Assembly: GCF_003073045.1 (NCBI RefSeq)
Contig: NC_037593.1
Location: 20,453,027-20,517,026, forward strand
Direction of reading: 5' to 3'
Length of the DNA: 64,000 bases
Origin: Pomacea canaliculata
Taxonomy: Eukaryota; Mollusca; Gastropoda; Architaenioglossa; Ampullariidae
Under the pieces are notes generated by a model that did no database searches, was not told the DNA's origin, and saw nothing but the letters and a program-made list of their open reading frames with translations. A program made the position numbers and the translations under genes. Position 1 is the first letter of the stretch; each line of letters begins with the position of its first letter. Shown in pieces: positions 1-12,817 of this stretch.

Positions 1-1547
1 CAAGTCATGCAGTTAAGGAGCTTACAAATATTCTGAAAGTATAATTATCAATGGTATTTAAGCTTTAACATGAATATTATAAGAAATAAGGAATGACAAT
101 GTCTTAAACTGCATAAGCCATAAAAGAGGAATATGTTCATCTCATAAAAATCATCAATATTCATAGATATCTAGCTGGTCACTGTATTCACTTACAATTA
201 ACAGTAAAAACAAAAAGGCAACTGCTGAAATGTTTTTTTTCATATTTTGCCCCATCATCAATAGATCAATTAATTTCCTTAACAGAAACAACAGAAAAAA
301 TCTGTAATGAGAGCTTGTTTAAACAGTTACTATTGATTAAATATATCACATCACTAGAATTAGCATCACTTATACTTTACAAACATGAGCAGACTAGTGT
401 CTATAAGAAAACTCTCCATAAAAAGGAACATTTTCTGAAACATTTCCTGAAGACTTCTTGCATACAAATGATTTGTATTTTTACAGATAGGTTTAACGAA
501 ATAATAACTAAAATTAATAACAATTTTCAATACAAATCTCAAAAAAGAAAAAAAAAATTCAAACAGTTTTTATAAATGGTAATTATGTCTTAAGAGTGGA
601 AAACTGATTTTGTTAAAAATGCACTAATACCAGAAATTTTTCTTGGTAACATATAAAACAAAAAACAGCATCCTTTCAATAAGAATAAAAATGCGTGCAC
701 TAAATGACAGCTCTGCTGTATATTTAGAATTTACACAACCTATTTTTAAATATAACTAGAAAACAGATAATATGTAAGAACTTCTCTACATAACACATTC
801 TATTATTAAAAATAAACCCAAATTTAACCCTAAAACACTGTATACACACTAAAAGTTGAAAAAAAAAAAAATAGCTGTAGATGTGTTGCAAGATATTAAC
901 GAAATATAGGTAAACAGTTTGCAAAACAAGCATTCTACTTTAAAAAGCGACAGGCCTTAAAGAGCGGCAGCTGTCGCGCGTATGCATTACCCGACTGTAA
1001 ATCCATAAAAGCGATTGATCTAGCGACATGAGTGTGAACGCGCCGAGCACACACGTCCTAGCATCCCTACTGCGATCATTTTCTGTAAGCAGCGCTGTGA
1101 CTGATAATTAGTCTTTGTTAACTGCCAACACTTACCAAATGACGTTTGCGAGCTCGACAAAGCCTTAAGCATAACACGCCCACAGGTCCAAGTAGGCCGC
1201 CAAACTTGAGAATAAACTGACAGTGTACATATACAGCCATCAAGTACTCAGGATTTCCTGTGCTACAATGCCAGCCTCAATAATATGATCGTGTCTTTTA
1301 ACGTGCCACATAATAGAATATAGATGCAAATGCAGCAAGAAGTCAGAAACGTGACCAGAAAAGTGGCTAATACAAGTTTCTAGGCTGACAAACAACGAGA
1401 TCGCATATGTAGCACAGCACATCCTAACACAAAAGGCAGATGAAATTCGATACCAGTCAAGCATCGAAAGTGATGCAGATTCGCTCTCGTTTCAAGGGGC
1501 GCGCCAAACGCAAATCCATTCGAACTTCAACAAGTCGCAAAACTTAC
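1..1547. other. Left flank, no supported exon
   Basis: About the first 960 bases are A+T-rich with short homopolymer runs and no reading frame or splice pair I can defend. From about 950 the base composition becomes visibly richer in G+C with many CpG dinucleotides, consistent with the edge of a promoter or CpG-rich first-exon region. The stretch is probably the first intron of the minus-strand gene whose first exon lies just to the right, but nothing in the sequence proves this. Confidence 0.4.
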
Positions 1548-1631
1548 CCCAGGCTCCGAGTTGACAGCCGTCTGGGTATTAGCAGCCACCCAAACCTCAG
1601 CAAAAGTCTCAAGGGCTGTGTGAAGATCCAT
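1548..1631 (-). CDS. First coding exon of an unidentified minus-strand gene
   Basis: Read on the minus strand, an ATG at 1631-1629 opens 28 codons beginning MDLHTALETFAEVWVAAN and ending in Pro-Gly, directly followed by a consensus donor GTAAGT (complement of 1542-1547). The intron would be phase 0. No in-frame ATG lies upstream, so this start is the natural one. The exon sits in CpG-rich DNA 670 bases from the oppositely oriented TM9SF1 start, the position expected for a divergent neighbour. I do not recognise the protein from 28 residues. The next exon would lie to the left, possibly outside the window. A chance ORF is possible, but the exact donor and the context favour a real exon. Confidence 0.5.
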
Positions 1632-2301
1632 TTTCGCAGACGGAGTCTTGACTCCCTCCTCCGAAAATGAGAGCAGAGCGCCGAACACAGCCAAGCAACA
1701 AAGACACAATATGTTCGGGGTGGATTATCGCTTAGGTGGGCTACTCTTAGCCTAGACAGATGCAGAGTGGTAAGAAAAAGCGAAAACTCTGCCGTGGAGT
1801 CATGCTAAAACGGCGGAATGTCTGATGCGTTCATTTTGGCAGCGGTTGCAACTGTCCAGCGCCGATCTGTAACCTCGCTAAGATAAAGCCCATATCCTAA
1901 GAGGATTAGTCGGTCGCATCGTGCATGTAAATAACTTAGATCAATGCGGCCAAGAAAATAGTTCGCAATGCGTCTTGCATGCAGTTCTGTTTAAAAGTGT
2001 AGTCTACTGTTTTAATAGCACCTTCCGTTTGAAAAAGTAACTCACAGACGTGGCCGAAGGTCTTTTATTGCATGCTTGCGCGTTTTGGTCACACCCCCAA
2101 CGCCTGTGTGATGTAGAAGAAGCGCACGAATATGTCGGATTAGCATGTGCCCTTTAACCTTTCCACTTTTTTCTCGTTTTATTAAATATTGTTGTAAGTC
2201 AAGTATAATTGGTATAAATGTGATAAATTATTAAAGATTTAATAATAAAATAACGATAATAATATATTTCTCGAGAAATCTCTTAAGAACTAACTGACAA
2301 G
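1632..2301. promoter_or_regulatory. Putative divergent promoter of TM9SF1 and the minus-strand gene
   Basis: The 670 bases between two oppositely oriented start codons are CpG-rich on the left half and A+T-rich near the TM9SF1 start. I see no convincing TATA box. This fits a housekeeping CpG-type bidirectional promoter; the assignment rests on the geometry of the flanking genes. Confidence 0.45.
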
Positions 2302-5300
2302 ATGGCGACCTGGAAAACAGTTGTGTTGGCACTCTCTTTCTCTCTTGTTTCTTGCGCTAATTACAAAGAAGGAGACAAGGTAAACGAGGTTGAATTGCAT
2401 ACGATTCATCAGCCAGATGTTTTGTGTTGTTTATTTATTATCGGACAGATATATTTGGTACATTACAGAAAGTATGCTTTCGTTATCGATTAGTATCATA
2501 ACCCTAACCGTGTTCAGTTCCGCGACTCCAAATAAAAACTTGTAGATCTGATACTTGATTTGTGTACATCTGTATGTATTTTATAACAAGAATATCGATT
2601 AAATTATCAGTAGTAGCAGTGATCTGTTATTCATAAACATCTCGAACTAATTAAGTCTCAGATTTTCTTCCGCGCAGCTAAATTTTCAGTCATCGTCTAG
2701 TAATCGGTGGTATAATTTTTTTCGTTTGCTGTAATTTTTTTTTTACACTCTGCTAGACATGGTATCTGCATCTTTAGAATATAGACTGAATTGTTCATTT
2801 TATTCTTGGACCTTTATGCTCCTTATATGTACATATATTCTCTCTCACACACACATACGCACTTTCTCTATATCCATACAAGCAAATTACACTCACTCCT
2901 AAAAAATAAAGAAGATATGAATGGGAATTATAAGAGTTTTCATGCCTAGCAATGAACACATTTGTTCTTAAATGTAAATGGTATGAAACATATCTTTTGA
3001 GAGCACAGAAAGCTGCCACCCAGTTTTTTTTTTTGTGTTCAAACCTGGAAGAATAGTGCGATTTTAAGGGGGATAATCAGGTGCACAGGCACTACCTAGT
3101 TTAGACAAGAGGTTCACTCCCTTAGTTAAAAAAAAAAAGTGCAAATTTAGTATTTACACTAAGAATACGCCAGTTAATGTGTGAAATAAAATATTATAGT
3201 ATGAAATGTACTAATATGATGATTGTATTATGAAAAGAAAAGAGATTTTTCAAGATACTTTTCCAGTCCAAGTATTTATTATGATGAGAATGAAATCAAT
3301 CTATTTTGTGAAAAAACAATCAAGCATGATGCTTCTGGGAGAGTCCAGTACTATATTAGTAGAAAGGTTGCTTATAAATACTACAGTGGATTTTACATCC
3401 TTTCCCAGGCCTAGCAGTCAGTGGGTTTGTTTTTTTTAATAATTCACGCCAGTTTCCTCTCTCCATTTATTGTCACTTTTCCTTTCAGGCCTCATAGAGT
3501 GCGAAATCATCATTAGAGGAAATCGCTTTCTTATTAAGTGAATTAGCCAGCCAGTATGAAATTTCTTGTGCAAGTAAAATTGGCTATTGATGGAATAGTG
3601 CCAAAATTCTTGTTGAATTTCTTTTCCCATTTAGTTGTGTGCCATCTGATGGTGAAACATTCATTTGAGGTTACATTTGCAATAATTGTTATTTACTTGC
3701 AGCGGAGTGTGTTTTTTTAATTTTTGGGAAAGATTATTGTTGCTATTTATCGCTTTGCACCACCCTAGATGTATGTAAAAATAAATGTATACCTGTTGCT
3801 CTGGATGTTCCAGGTGCTGGTGTATGTTAACAAAGTAGGACCATACTTTAACCCACATGAAACTTATCACTATTACCAGCTACCTGTTTGTCGTCCTGAT
3901 AAGGTGAGATGGGTTTTTAATTTTTTTCAGTGCTAGGTATGCTAGTTTATCATAAATGATACTGCTCAGTTATGTAGTACTTTATGTTCTGAGCCATACA
4001 TGCAAGTATTTACCATATTTCTTACTATCTTTTTCTAAGTAGCACATGCAATATATGTACTCCTTACATCACCATTTTACATCACCATTTTGCCATTTTT
4101 TTTGCAATGTATTTGTGTACATTCATGCATTGCTACCCATCAGCATTCCCGCAATGCAGTTTCAAATCTAATTTTCATTTCTTTTGAAGATTTGTGAGTG
4201 TACTTATTAATACTGTGGCAATGAGAATATAAACATAAATAAAGACCCACTTTAGTACTCCAGAATGTAGCTCCAGGCAGACGATGAAGGAAATACCTCA
4301 GATCCAGATCTGTAAAATCCAGTTTGTTCTGTTCAGGCCCAAAAGCTCTAACAGTTTTTGTAGTCACATGAGCTGACCTTGCTTCTGAATATAGCATATG
4401 ATTTGGATGTCTGAAGAACCTTGTCCATGACTCACTTGTAAGTTTATTGTCCATGTAAAAAGAAAACCTAGTCTACAAGATGACTTGGAACTAATAATAA
4501 TAGCTCAAAGAGAGTGAAAAGGTGTGTCCACTAAGTGTAAAATTGAAAGTGCTGTGTTGATGGAAAGTGAGAAAGTTTGCATGGAATACTCACAAAATTT
4601 AGCGTGTTTCTCAGGTGGAGCACAAAAGTTTGACATTGGGAGAAGTCCTGGATGGAGATCGTATGGCAGTATCTCTATACAACATAACTTTCAGAAGTGA
4701 GATTAATTTCAGACACTATATGCTTTGATGACTGATATACTTAAAGAAAAAGTTTGTTGATTCAAAATTTATGGAAGAGCACCCCCACCCCACCCCCCAA
4801 AAATGTTTTAGCATGTAATAATTTTTTTTCCTTGTTCCTTTTTCTCACAAAAATTAAAATTGTACTATTTAGTAATCTGCTTGAAGCTACAGATAAAATA
4901 TTTCAGCCTGTATGGCTTTCTGCAGCTTGATTAAATTGAGTATAGATTAAAAGATGCCATTCATTTTTAGACGTGTTCTGCAGAGAAAGATTTGCTGCTG
5001 CGATAATTTTTTTTATTGATATGATAACAAGGTATAATATTGCTATGCAGAGGAAGTTGCTAAAGATGAGCTTTGCAAAGTGAAATACTCAGAAAAAGAC
5101 CTGGAGCTACTTCGTACTGCAATCGAAGATCTGTACTATTTCGAATTTGTTATTGGTGAGTAAAGTACTATTTATTAACTATTCTTTCCTTTTTGAACAT
5201 AGCTAGCATTATGATCCAGAGAGACTTAGTGAATCTCAATCGCTTGAGGGTGACTCATGTTTTATTAAGGTATCATTACTCAAGAGGAGGAAGCCTTTTC

Positions 5301-8300
5301 ATCTGCTTTCTCACTTTTCAGCAATTTTCTCTTTCCACTTTCCACTAAGCACTGAAATAATTTAAATGTATAAAATATTTTTCTTTAGTCATTTGCTTTG
5401 TTCATCTGTTTAATTTTCTTATGTGCAATATTTTAGACACCCTCTTCCTTGTCAGCACTTTGTGATAACACTGAATACGTCAGTCGAGATGGGTTGCTAA
5501 TTTGAAGTTAAGATGCACAAGCTGATATCTTGAATAATAATATGCTTGTATCGTGCAGCATACACTCTCTGCACTGACCAGTAATAATAAACGAACATTA
5601 GGTAACATATAATGGACGGTTAGATACGTACTAGATACACTTTAATAACATAAATATGAAGTTCTAGAGTAGAACATAATGCAATGGATAAAGGGATATA
5701 GGGACTGTAAATAGTGTAGAGATGGAAAAGTTGCAAAAGGAGTTCAGGATAGTAATTCATGGGTAGTACTTTATGAACAGATTCAGAGAACGTTTGAAAG
5801 TAGTCTTTGAGTCAGAGTGGTGAATGTGATGTGGAAGAGAGTTCATAGAGGAAGAACATCTGTTGTCCGTATGTGACTGTCTTTGTGGGAGGGAGGATAG
5901 AATGCAGGAATCTGATGAGCGAAGGTTTCGAGCAGGAGTGTGGACAGAAGATTTCAGTAAAGTAGTTGAGAGCTTGTAGTCTATTCTAACTTTAATTGGT
6001 AGCCAATGAAGAGCATGAAGAAGTGTGACATGTTCAGATTTGTGAGTCCAGAAAACAAGACGAGCAGTTGAGTTCTGGACTTTCTGAAGCTTTTGGATGA
6101 GCTACTGCTTACTGCCAGCAAGAAGAAAGTTGCAGTAGTCTGGTATAGACAGAACAAATGAACAGATGAGAATTTTGGTGGTTAAGATAGAATATGGCGA
6201 ATGGGGCTGATCTTCTGTAGTTCATAGTAGCCAGCACTACAGATGTGAGAAACATGCTTATCAAGAGACATGTCAGCAGACATCATGTAACCTTAGCCTA
6301 ACAGACTTGAGGGAGACTGCTTTCCGCATTTCTGATTGGATTTGTGGTACTTTTAGTGTTATTGTACTGACCTGTACTTTTATGACATCATTGGCATTGT
6401 GCTGGACTATTTATTTGCCTGTAGAGTGTTGTCGGCAAAGGACTGATCGGATACAGAGTGAGTTTGAATCAGAGAAGCAAGAGGCTTAGCATACATGATG
6501 AAACGGTTGGGACCAAGTACAGAATCTTGGGGGACTTCTTTGCGAATAGAGACATGGAGATACAGCCATCTACTATAACTGAGTCCCATCTGAGAGATAT
6601 GACTGAAACCAGTCAATATAAATATCAATAATGCATTAATCCTAGACTTCTTTCTCTTCATAGACCCAAAAGAAAACCTAGAATACGTATCAAATAAAAT
6701 TTGCTAAATAAAGTTATTTTTTTATCCAGATGACATTCCGGTTCGAGGCTTCATTGGGCATCTGGAGGAAGGAGGATTTTTGCCCCACAACCATAAAGTC
6801 TTTCTTTGGGCACATTTAAGTTTCAACATTGAATATAATGGCGATCATGTGAGTAGAGTAACAGGATAAAAATTAGTTCTGCATAATCCACCAGGATGTA
6901 AGTAAATGATGTTGATTTAGTTCTTGCTCCAGACAGAACAGTTGCCAATGTCAGCTGAGCTGAGTTTATACAAGATGAAAGTGTTCGTGTGATCAGTGAA
7001 TTAAAGAGTAAGTAGTTCAACATTTTGAAGTATTATAGACTGTATAATACAGACTCAAACAATCTCGTCCCAATATTATTTCAGATCATCTATGCCAATG
7101 TCAGTACCAAAGAGCAGGCTCCAATCAATCTGGACGGAGTGACAACACCTTTTGAGGTTACTTTTACCTATAGTGTCCATTGGTTTCCTAATGAGTGAGT
7201 TTATACTTCTTTTCACCAATATTATTTGCCAAGTGTAGGCCAGATTTATTTTATCCGTGAATCTGTATTTTCTATTTGGTTCCTTTTAAATTTGTCTATA
7301 CAAAATAGACTCACATAGTCAAAATTATGAAATTCATAATGCTTAACTTAAACACAGATTGTGTGTTGACATCCTCTCTTATACCTTTTGCAAGCTGACA
7401 AACAACAAAGACCTGGATCTTATTTATAATGGTTAAATAGAAAAGATTTTCTTTTTTTCTGTGTGCTTTTAGGCTCAAGTATGAAGACAGAGGGAAAAGA
7501 ATGCGAGAGAACTATTTTTTCCCAAAGACATTAGAGGTACTTGACAGTTATTTTTATTTTAGGAGAATAAAATTATCTTCTTCCTTGACCTAAGGAAGAA
7601 GAATTTGTATTTGTTATGCTGGAGACTGATTATCTTATGCCAACTTTGACAAAATGGCAGTAGTTTGCAGTGGATAGATTGAAACATTTCAACAATATTA
7701 ATGTTAGTAGATTTGGACTTTGTGGTGAAAACAAAGAAAGAGAGTACAGTGATGTAAAACCTTTGGTTTAAAAATATCAAATGCTTCCAGTTTTACATAG
7801 TTATCTTTTATTTTCGCTTCTGTTGTATTTTATTCCTCTGTTGGTTAAAATTTGTTACTTCCCTTGTAGGTTATGTCCCTTGAAACGCCCCCCCCCCTCT
7901 CTTTTTAGGCATGTTTAGGGTTCTAACACGGTAGTTTATTCATAGATTCTGTTAATTTTTGTCTTTAATTATAAACAATTTATATTGTTATGCACATATG
8001 TTTGTCTTTAAGGTAGCACATAAGCGTTGTTTAGTTATTGCCTCAACTGGGAAAATAAGATCAGGAAGTCAAATTATCTTACCTTTGAATTGTGAAGTAG
8101 ATGTTTCATTGGCTTAAGTAGCGGCCCTACCACATGCGACCGTCTTTATCTTGGGGTGAGAGCTTGCTCAAGGATCGTATGGAGAGAGCAAGACTGCTGA
8201 CACCATAGCTAAAGCTAAATATCGCATCATTCTTCATAGGATGGTGCAATTTTTGACACCCAAGTGGGTGACTGTACTGATCAATTAATGCGTTTGAGAT

Positions 8301-11300
8301 AGGTGGGGTGATCAAGTTTGTTGTCTTGATCTTTAATAAAGAAAATGGCTGCCATGTTTCAGGAGTGCAACAAAGTTTATCATCAACATATTTGCAGTCA
8401 TCATCCTTGCTGTCAGTTTTTTTCTCAGTTATAGTAAAGAGTTGAGATTGATAGGAATTGCTTTGCATAACTTGTTTTGGCTTCTTGATGTGTGCAGATA
8501 CACTGGCTGTCCATCATCAACTCCATGGTTCTTGTATTCCTTCTGATTGGCTTTGTTGTCATTATTTTGGTGAGTAAAAACATTACTGACCCTGATGCTG
8601 ACTTGTTCTTGTCATAAAATAGTAGAGGTTGAAATTAGCTTGTTATATCTGATATGTTTACTTGCCTTCACCAGATTTTCTTTAAGAAGGAGACAATTCA
8701 TATGCAGAATGGGCAAGAGGTGCTGTACAAGATTTGAAGAGATATATATATATATTTATATTGTATGTGTGGTGTCTTTCTAGGCTAACATTACCCACTG
8801 CTCTCACCATAATTGCATAACAAAAAGTCTGCTGTTGTCACACCATGTAGCAAATGTAGATAAATCCACTAGAGCTGGTTTTAGTGTTAAGACTTTTTGG
8901 TGAAAGGTCATCTTGTGATGGATAGCTTATGCATTTGATTTTGCATAGACACGAGTGCTCAAGAGTGACTTTGCACGCTATAACCTGGGTGAGGATGATG
9001 AGAGTGATGAGCTGGACCAAGACGACAATGGTTGGAAAATAATTCAGACAGATGTCTTCAGGTTCCCACCAGCAAAGAGCATATTTTGTGCCATCCTTGG
9101 TACTGTTGCATTTGTTTTCCTGATTGTGTTCCTTTTTGTGTGGTGGAGATACAACTTTGTTTTTTTTAATGTGTTCAAAATAAATGTTGTTTTGATGTTG
9201 TAAAATTGTAATGCATGAACCTGTGTTTTATACTATCAGGTTTGTCACTAATTTCCTCCCCTTGAATTAAATGATATATAATAACAGGAAAGTTGATTTT
9301 TGATATTTCACCTTTTGTCCAGAGGGCATGAGCATAAGTAGGGTCGCATCACAACATGGCTCTATTCTGTAGCACTTTCAGCCATCTTCGCATCATTGCA
9401 TGTCATCATCTAAACCAGTGGTTCTCAAAGTGTGGTCCGTGGACCACTAGTGGTCCGCGGGCATAAGTCAGGTGGTCCGCGGCTGACAGTCGTCATATCA
9501 GCAAAGTGATGTTTAAAGTGATGCATTCCTCCTATAAACATTTTAATTACAAGAACGAGGTATACGTAGTTTTATGTCAACTTATTACTATATTACTTTT
9601 ACAAGGACATTTAGTTTTGAATTAAAATGAAACAAATGCGGGAATTTAAATTTGAAATTCATAGTACAGAGTGATTTTTAGGACTTGGTGGTCCGCAATA
9701 TTTTTTACTTAGGCCTTGGTGGTCCGCCATAGCTTTTACTTAAGTAAAGTGGTCCGCGGTCCGAAAAACTTTGAGAACCACTGATCTAAACTATTCCATT
9801 CTTAAAATTTAAAAATGATGAAATTTATTTTATCAGATTTTTACTAGTTTGTTTTTTTTTATTGCTTTTTTCTGTCTCAGGTGTGGGATCCCAGTTTTTG
9901 GCCCTGGCCACTGGAATTCTCATGATGGCCCTTTTGGGGATGTTTAATGTTCACCGGCATGGTGCTATCAATGCTGCTGCCATTGTCCTTTATGCTTTCA
10001 CATCATGTAAGTATCTCTCATTAGAGCTTCTAATAGGCAAGAAGACAGAACAACAGGACTCTGACATGGCTTGTTTCTGTCAAAGGAGCTTGGACTTATT
10101 GCCTGTGTATCCATTGTGAAGTTTAGAATCATTTGGTTTTTTTTTAAACATAAATGATTTTTATTTTAAATTTTGCTTACAGCTTATTAGGGATTGAGCC
10201 TCTCAAACTCTCTCTCTCTCACACAAACACTCACACATTTATGTGATTTTACCATCTCTGAGTGGGAGTAGTGTGTCTAGCAGATCACATATTACATATC
10301 ATATGTATGTTGCAGGTATTAGTGGCTATGTAGCAGCCAACATGTACAGAAAGATGGGAGGAGAGAGCTGGGTTTGGAATATCAACCTGACCTCTGCTCT
10401 TTTTGCTGGTTAGCTTCTAGCTTGAAAGCAGTGCTTTTCTTTCTGTGCCATTCTTAAAATAAATAAAATAACCGGATGACTAAATAGTCTCTGTAAAAAG
10501 GCTCAGATTTGTTTTAAGGAGAGGTTGTGCCAAAGTTTTGTATGGAGATTTCCAATTTCACAGTTTTCTCATTCAGAAGAGTTCACAGAGATGTCCATGG
10601 AATGAAGTGGGCAACATATTATTCTGGATTATGCAAATCAATACGATTACAGTTCTTAAACAAATTAAAATCCTCATGTTTAATGCATTTATTACTTTTT
10701 GGAGATGGAAGGTAAGGTAAAAGTAGCACAAGGTAGGTCATGCATAAAATGTTGGAAACTCGCTAATCACTGGTGTCATAATTTAATGAATAAAAATTGT
10801 GAATGAAGGCAGATGTAAGTTAATGAACTTGTATGAGGATTAAAAGAGAGAGGAAACAGATTGTTTTGTTGATACATATGGCATGGGAAAAGAAATAAAT
10901 GAATAGTATGTGCACACATTTCCTAAGAATGCTTGAGGAAAGTGGGGCAAAGTTTTGTTAGTTGTCTTCTGCCATGGATAAAAATGCCTCCCCCTCCCCC
11001 CTTTTTTTTTTAACAAGAGCAAACAGACCATTCGCAAGTTCATGGGCATTATAATGAGTAAAACAGACATGAATGCCTGTGTGATCTATTTAGTTTTTTA
11101 GTTGTGATTAGTGTATGAGTTGTATGATATGAATATTTTACTTCCTTCCTAGGCCCATTCTTCTTGGTCTGGTCAGTGATCAACTCTGTAGCATGGGCAT
11201 ATGGGGCCACACAAGCACTGCCATGGACAACTGTTGTTCTGCTAATGGCCCTCTGGGTCTTTAGTGAGTCTCTTTAGAACCAAATATATAAAACACTAGA

Positions 11301-12817
11301 TTCTTTCTATATGAAAAGTTTTCATTGGTTTTATGGGAGCAGCATTGTTGTCTCCCCCTTCCCCAGACTTAGTATCAAGTGAAAAAAACATTGCTGTTTA
11401 GCATTCTTAAGAGTAGATATTTTATTTTGAGGAAAGCAACTGCAAGCCAGGCTATTCTTACCATAAAAGTTGCAATACCTTCTCTTTTTTTTCACTCATT
11501 AAAGTCCTACTAACTTGGCATGTTCTTGCTTGTTCATAAAAATGTTGTGTAAAAACTAAAATATCTGTCAACTGAATCTTTTCATCTATGGAGTCATAAA
11601 TTGGTGATTATTGCAGTTGGATACCCATTGACAGTTATTGGTGGCATCTTTGGAAAGAATTGGGCTCAAGGATTTGATGCACCCTGCCGTACAAAAAATA
11701 TTGCAAGAGAAATCCCATCCGTTCCTTTGTACCGCTCAACCTTGGCCCATTGTGTTGTGGGAGGATTTTTGCCCTTCAGGTGTGTAATGGTGTTATCTTG
11801 ACTTGAATCTTTGATCTTTTTTGAACAATAGATTTGATCCCTGTCAAAAGAAAAGGTCTTTCACCCTTTTGAGAGACTTTTTTGAGACTTTCTACCTTAT
11901 AATTGCTGATGTGAAAGGGATTAGAGGGTCAGCTCTCTGCTTATTTGTGTTTTTCTGTTAAAATGTTCCTGCCCATTGTCTGCCTGCACTTCCTCTTCTT
12001 ATTATTATGTGGCATGATCAGTATTATGTTAGTATGTATCTATATCTTTTGATTCTTTTTGTTCAATGATCCTGGATTTTGTCTTTGGTGATATATATAT
12101 TTTTGTTATATGTTTACAGTGCCATTTCAGTGGAGTTGTACTACATCTTTGCCACTCTATGGGGGCGGGAACAGTACACACTCTTTGGCATCCTCTTCAT
12201 TGTTTATGGCATCTTGCTCAGTGTCACAGCTTGCATTTCTGTGGCTTTGACCTACTTTCAGCTGTCCGCAGAAGACTACCGCTGGTGGTGGCGTTCTATC
12301 TTCAGTGCAGGGTATGTACTTATCTGTCTACATTGCTATGTGTATAGAGTGGGGAGGGGTAAGAATGGGGATAAGTGCGGGAAATTGTAGGGAGAGTGGT
12401 GAAAAGAGAACATCATTTAAGATTCTACTCTTATTATGCATCTTCCAGACAGCTGCTCTTGCAGTACAGTCTTTTAATAAGACTTTTGAGGAATTCATCT
12501 TTTTTGCATGTGCTTGTGTGTACACACACACCCATAGGTCACTCATTTTATACTGAAAAAGTTCTACAACATGAAACTAATTTTTTTCTCCTGTTTTTTT
12601 TTTTTTATTTTGCAGTTCGACTGGATTGTTTGTTTTCCTGTATGCCATGTTTTACTACTTCAAACGATCTAACATGTCTGGCATGCTGCAAACAATTGAA
12701 TTCTTCGGATACACCCTTCTGACCTGTTATGTCTTTTTTCTGATGTTGGGCACTGTCTCATTTTTTGCCTCGCTGAAGTTTGTTCGATATATTTATGTTA
12801 ATCTTAAGATGGACTAA
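2302..12817 (+). CDS. TM9SF1: Transmembrane 9 superfamily member 1
   Basis: Fifteen coding exons: 2302-2379, 3814-3903, 4615-4696, 5051-5155, 6730-6848, 7085-7194, 7473-7536, 8498-8569, 8949-9099, 9881-10006, 10316-10408, 11153-11263, 11617-11779, 12120-12311, 12616-12817. All junctions have GT/AG and compatible phases, giving 585 residues (human TM9SF1 has 606). Residues 1-19 form a signal peptide ending in SCA. A lumenal domain follows, containing [20 protein letters not shown] and the block after LEEGGFLP. Nine membrane segments begin at HWLSIINS in exon 8. Family landmarks include [42 protein letters not shown] and [12 protein letters not shown]. The C-terminus ends KMD, matching the KxD/E Golgi-retention motif known for TM9 proteins. 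Nonaspanins act in endosome/Golgi trafficking and surface delivery of membrane proteins. The sequence is closer to TM9SF1 than to TM9SF3 throughout. Start chosen because it gives the signal peptide. Confidence 0.97.
5690..6660 (-). mobile_element. Degraded CR1/L2-like LINE fragment in TM9SF1 intron 4
   Basis: On the minus strand, broken reading frames carry the C-terminal half of a non-LTR reverse transcriptase. Near 6520-6590 there is a remnant of the VPQGSVLGP block, further along a decayed ADDT catalytic region, then a LPDYCN-like block and [12 protein letters not shown] near 6070-6150, and [13 protein letters not shown] near 5960-6010. Many stops and frameshifts show it is long dead. The order of these blocks is that of the CR1/L2/Jockey group. 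Boundaries are approximate and I found no clear target-site duplication. Confidence 0.7.
9416..9783. mobile_element. hAT-type MITE, family A, long copy (TM9SF1 intron 9)
   Basis: A 368-base element has terminal inverted repeats beginning CAGTGGTTCTCAAAG and ending in its near-complement. It is flanked by perfect 8-base target-site duplications ATCTAAAC at 9408-9415 and 9784-9791. Internally it has several GGTCCGCGG-type sub-repeats. An 8-base duplication and CAGTGG termini are typical of hAT elements. It has no coding capacity, so it must have been mobilised in trans. A shorter inverted copy lies at 40986-41201. Confidence 0.9.

Noticed and set aside
1440-1670. A 76-codon plus-strand frame near the left promoter
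   Set aside because: It lacks splice sites and overlaps the minus-strand exon, which has both a start and a consensus donor.
12375-12722. A 115-codon plus frame across TM9SF1 intron 14 and exon 15
   Set aside because: It reads the exon in the wrong frame; the correct frame ends in the family's KMD tail.
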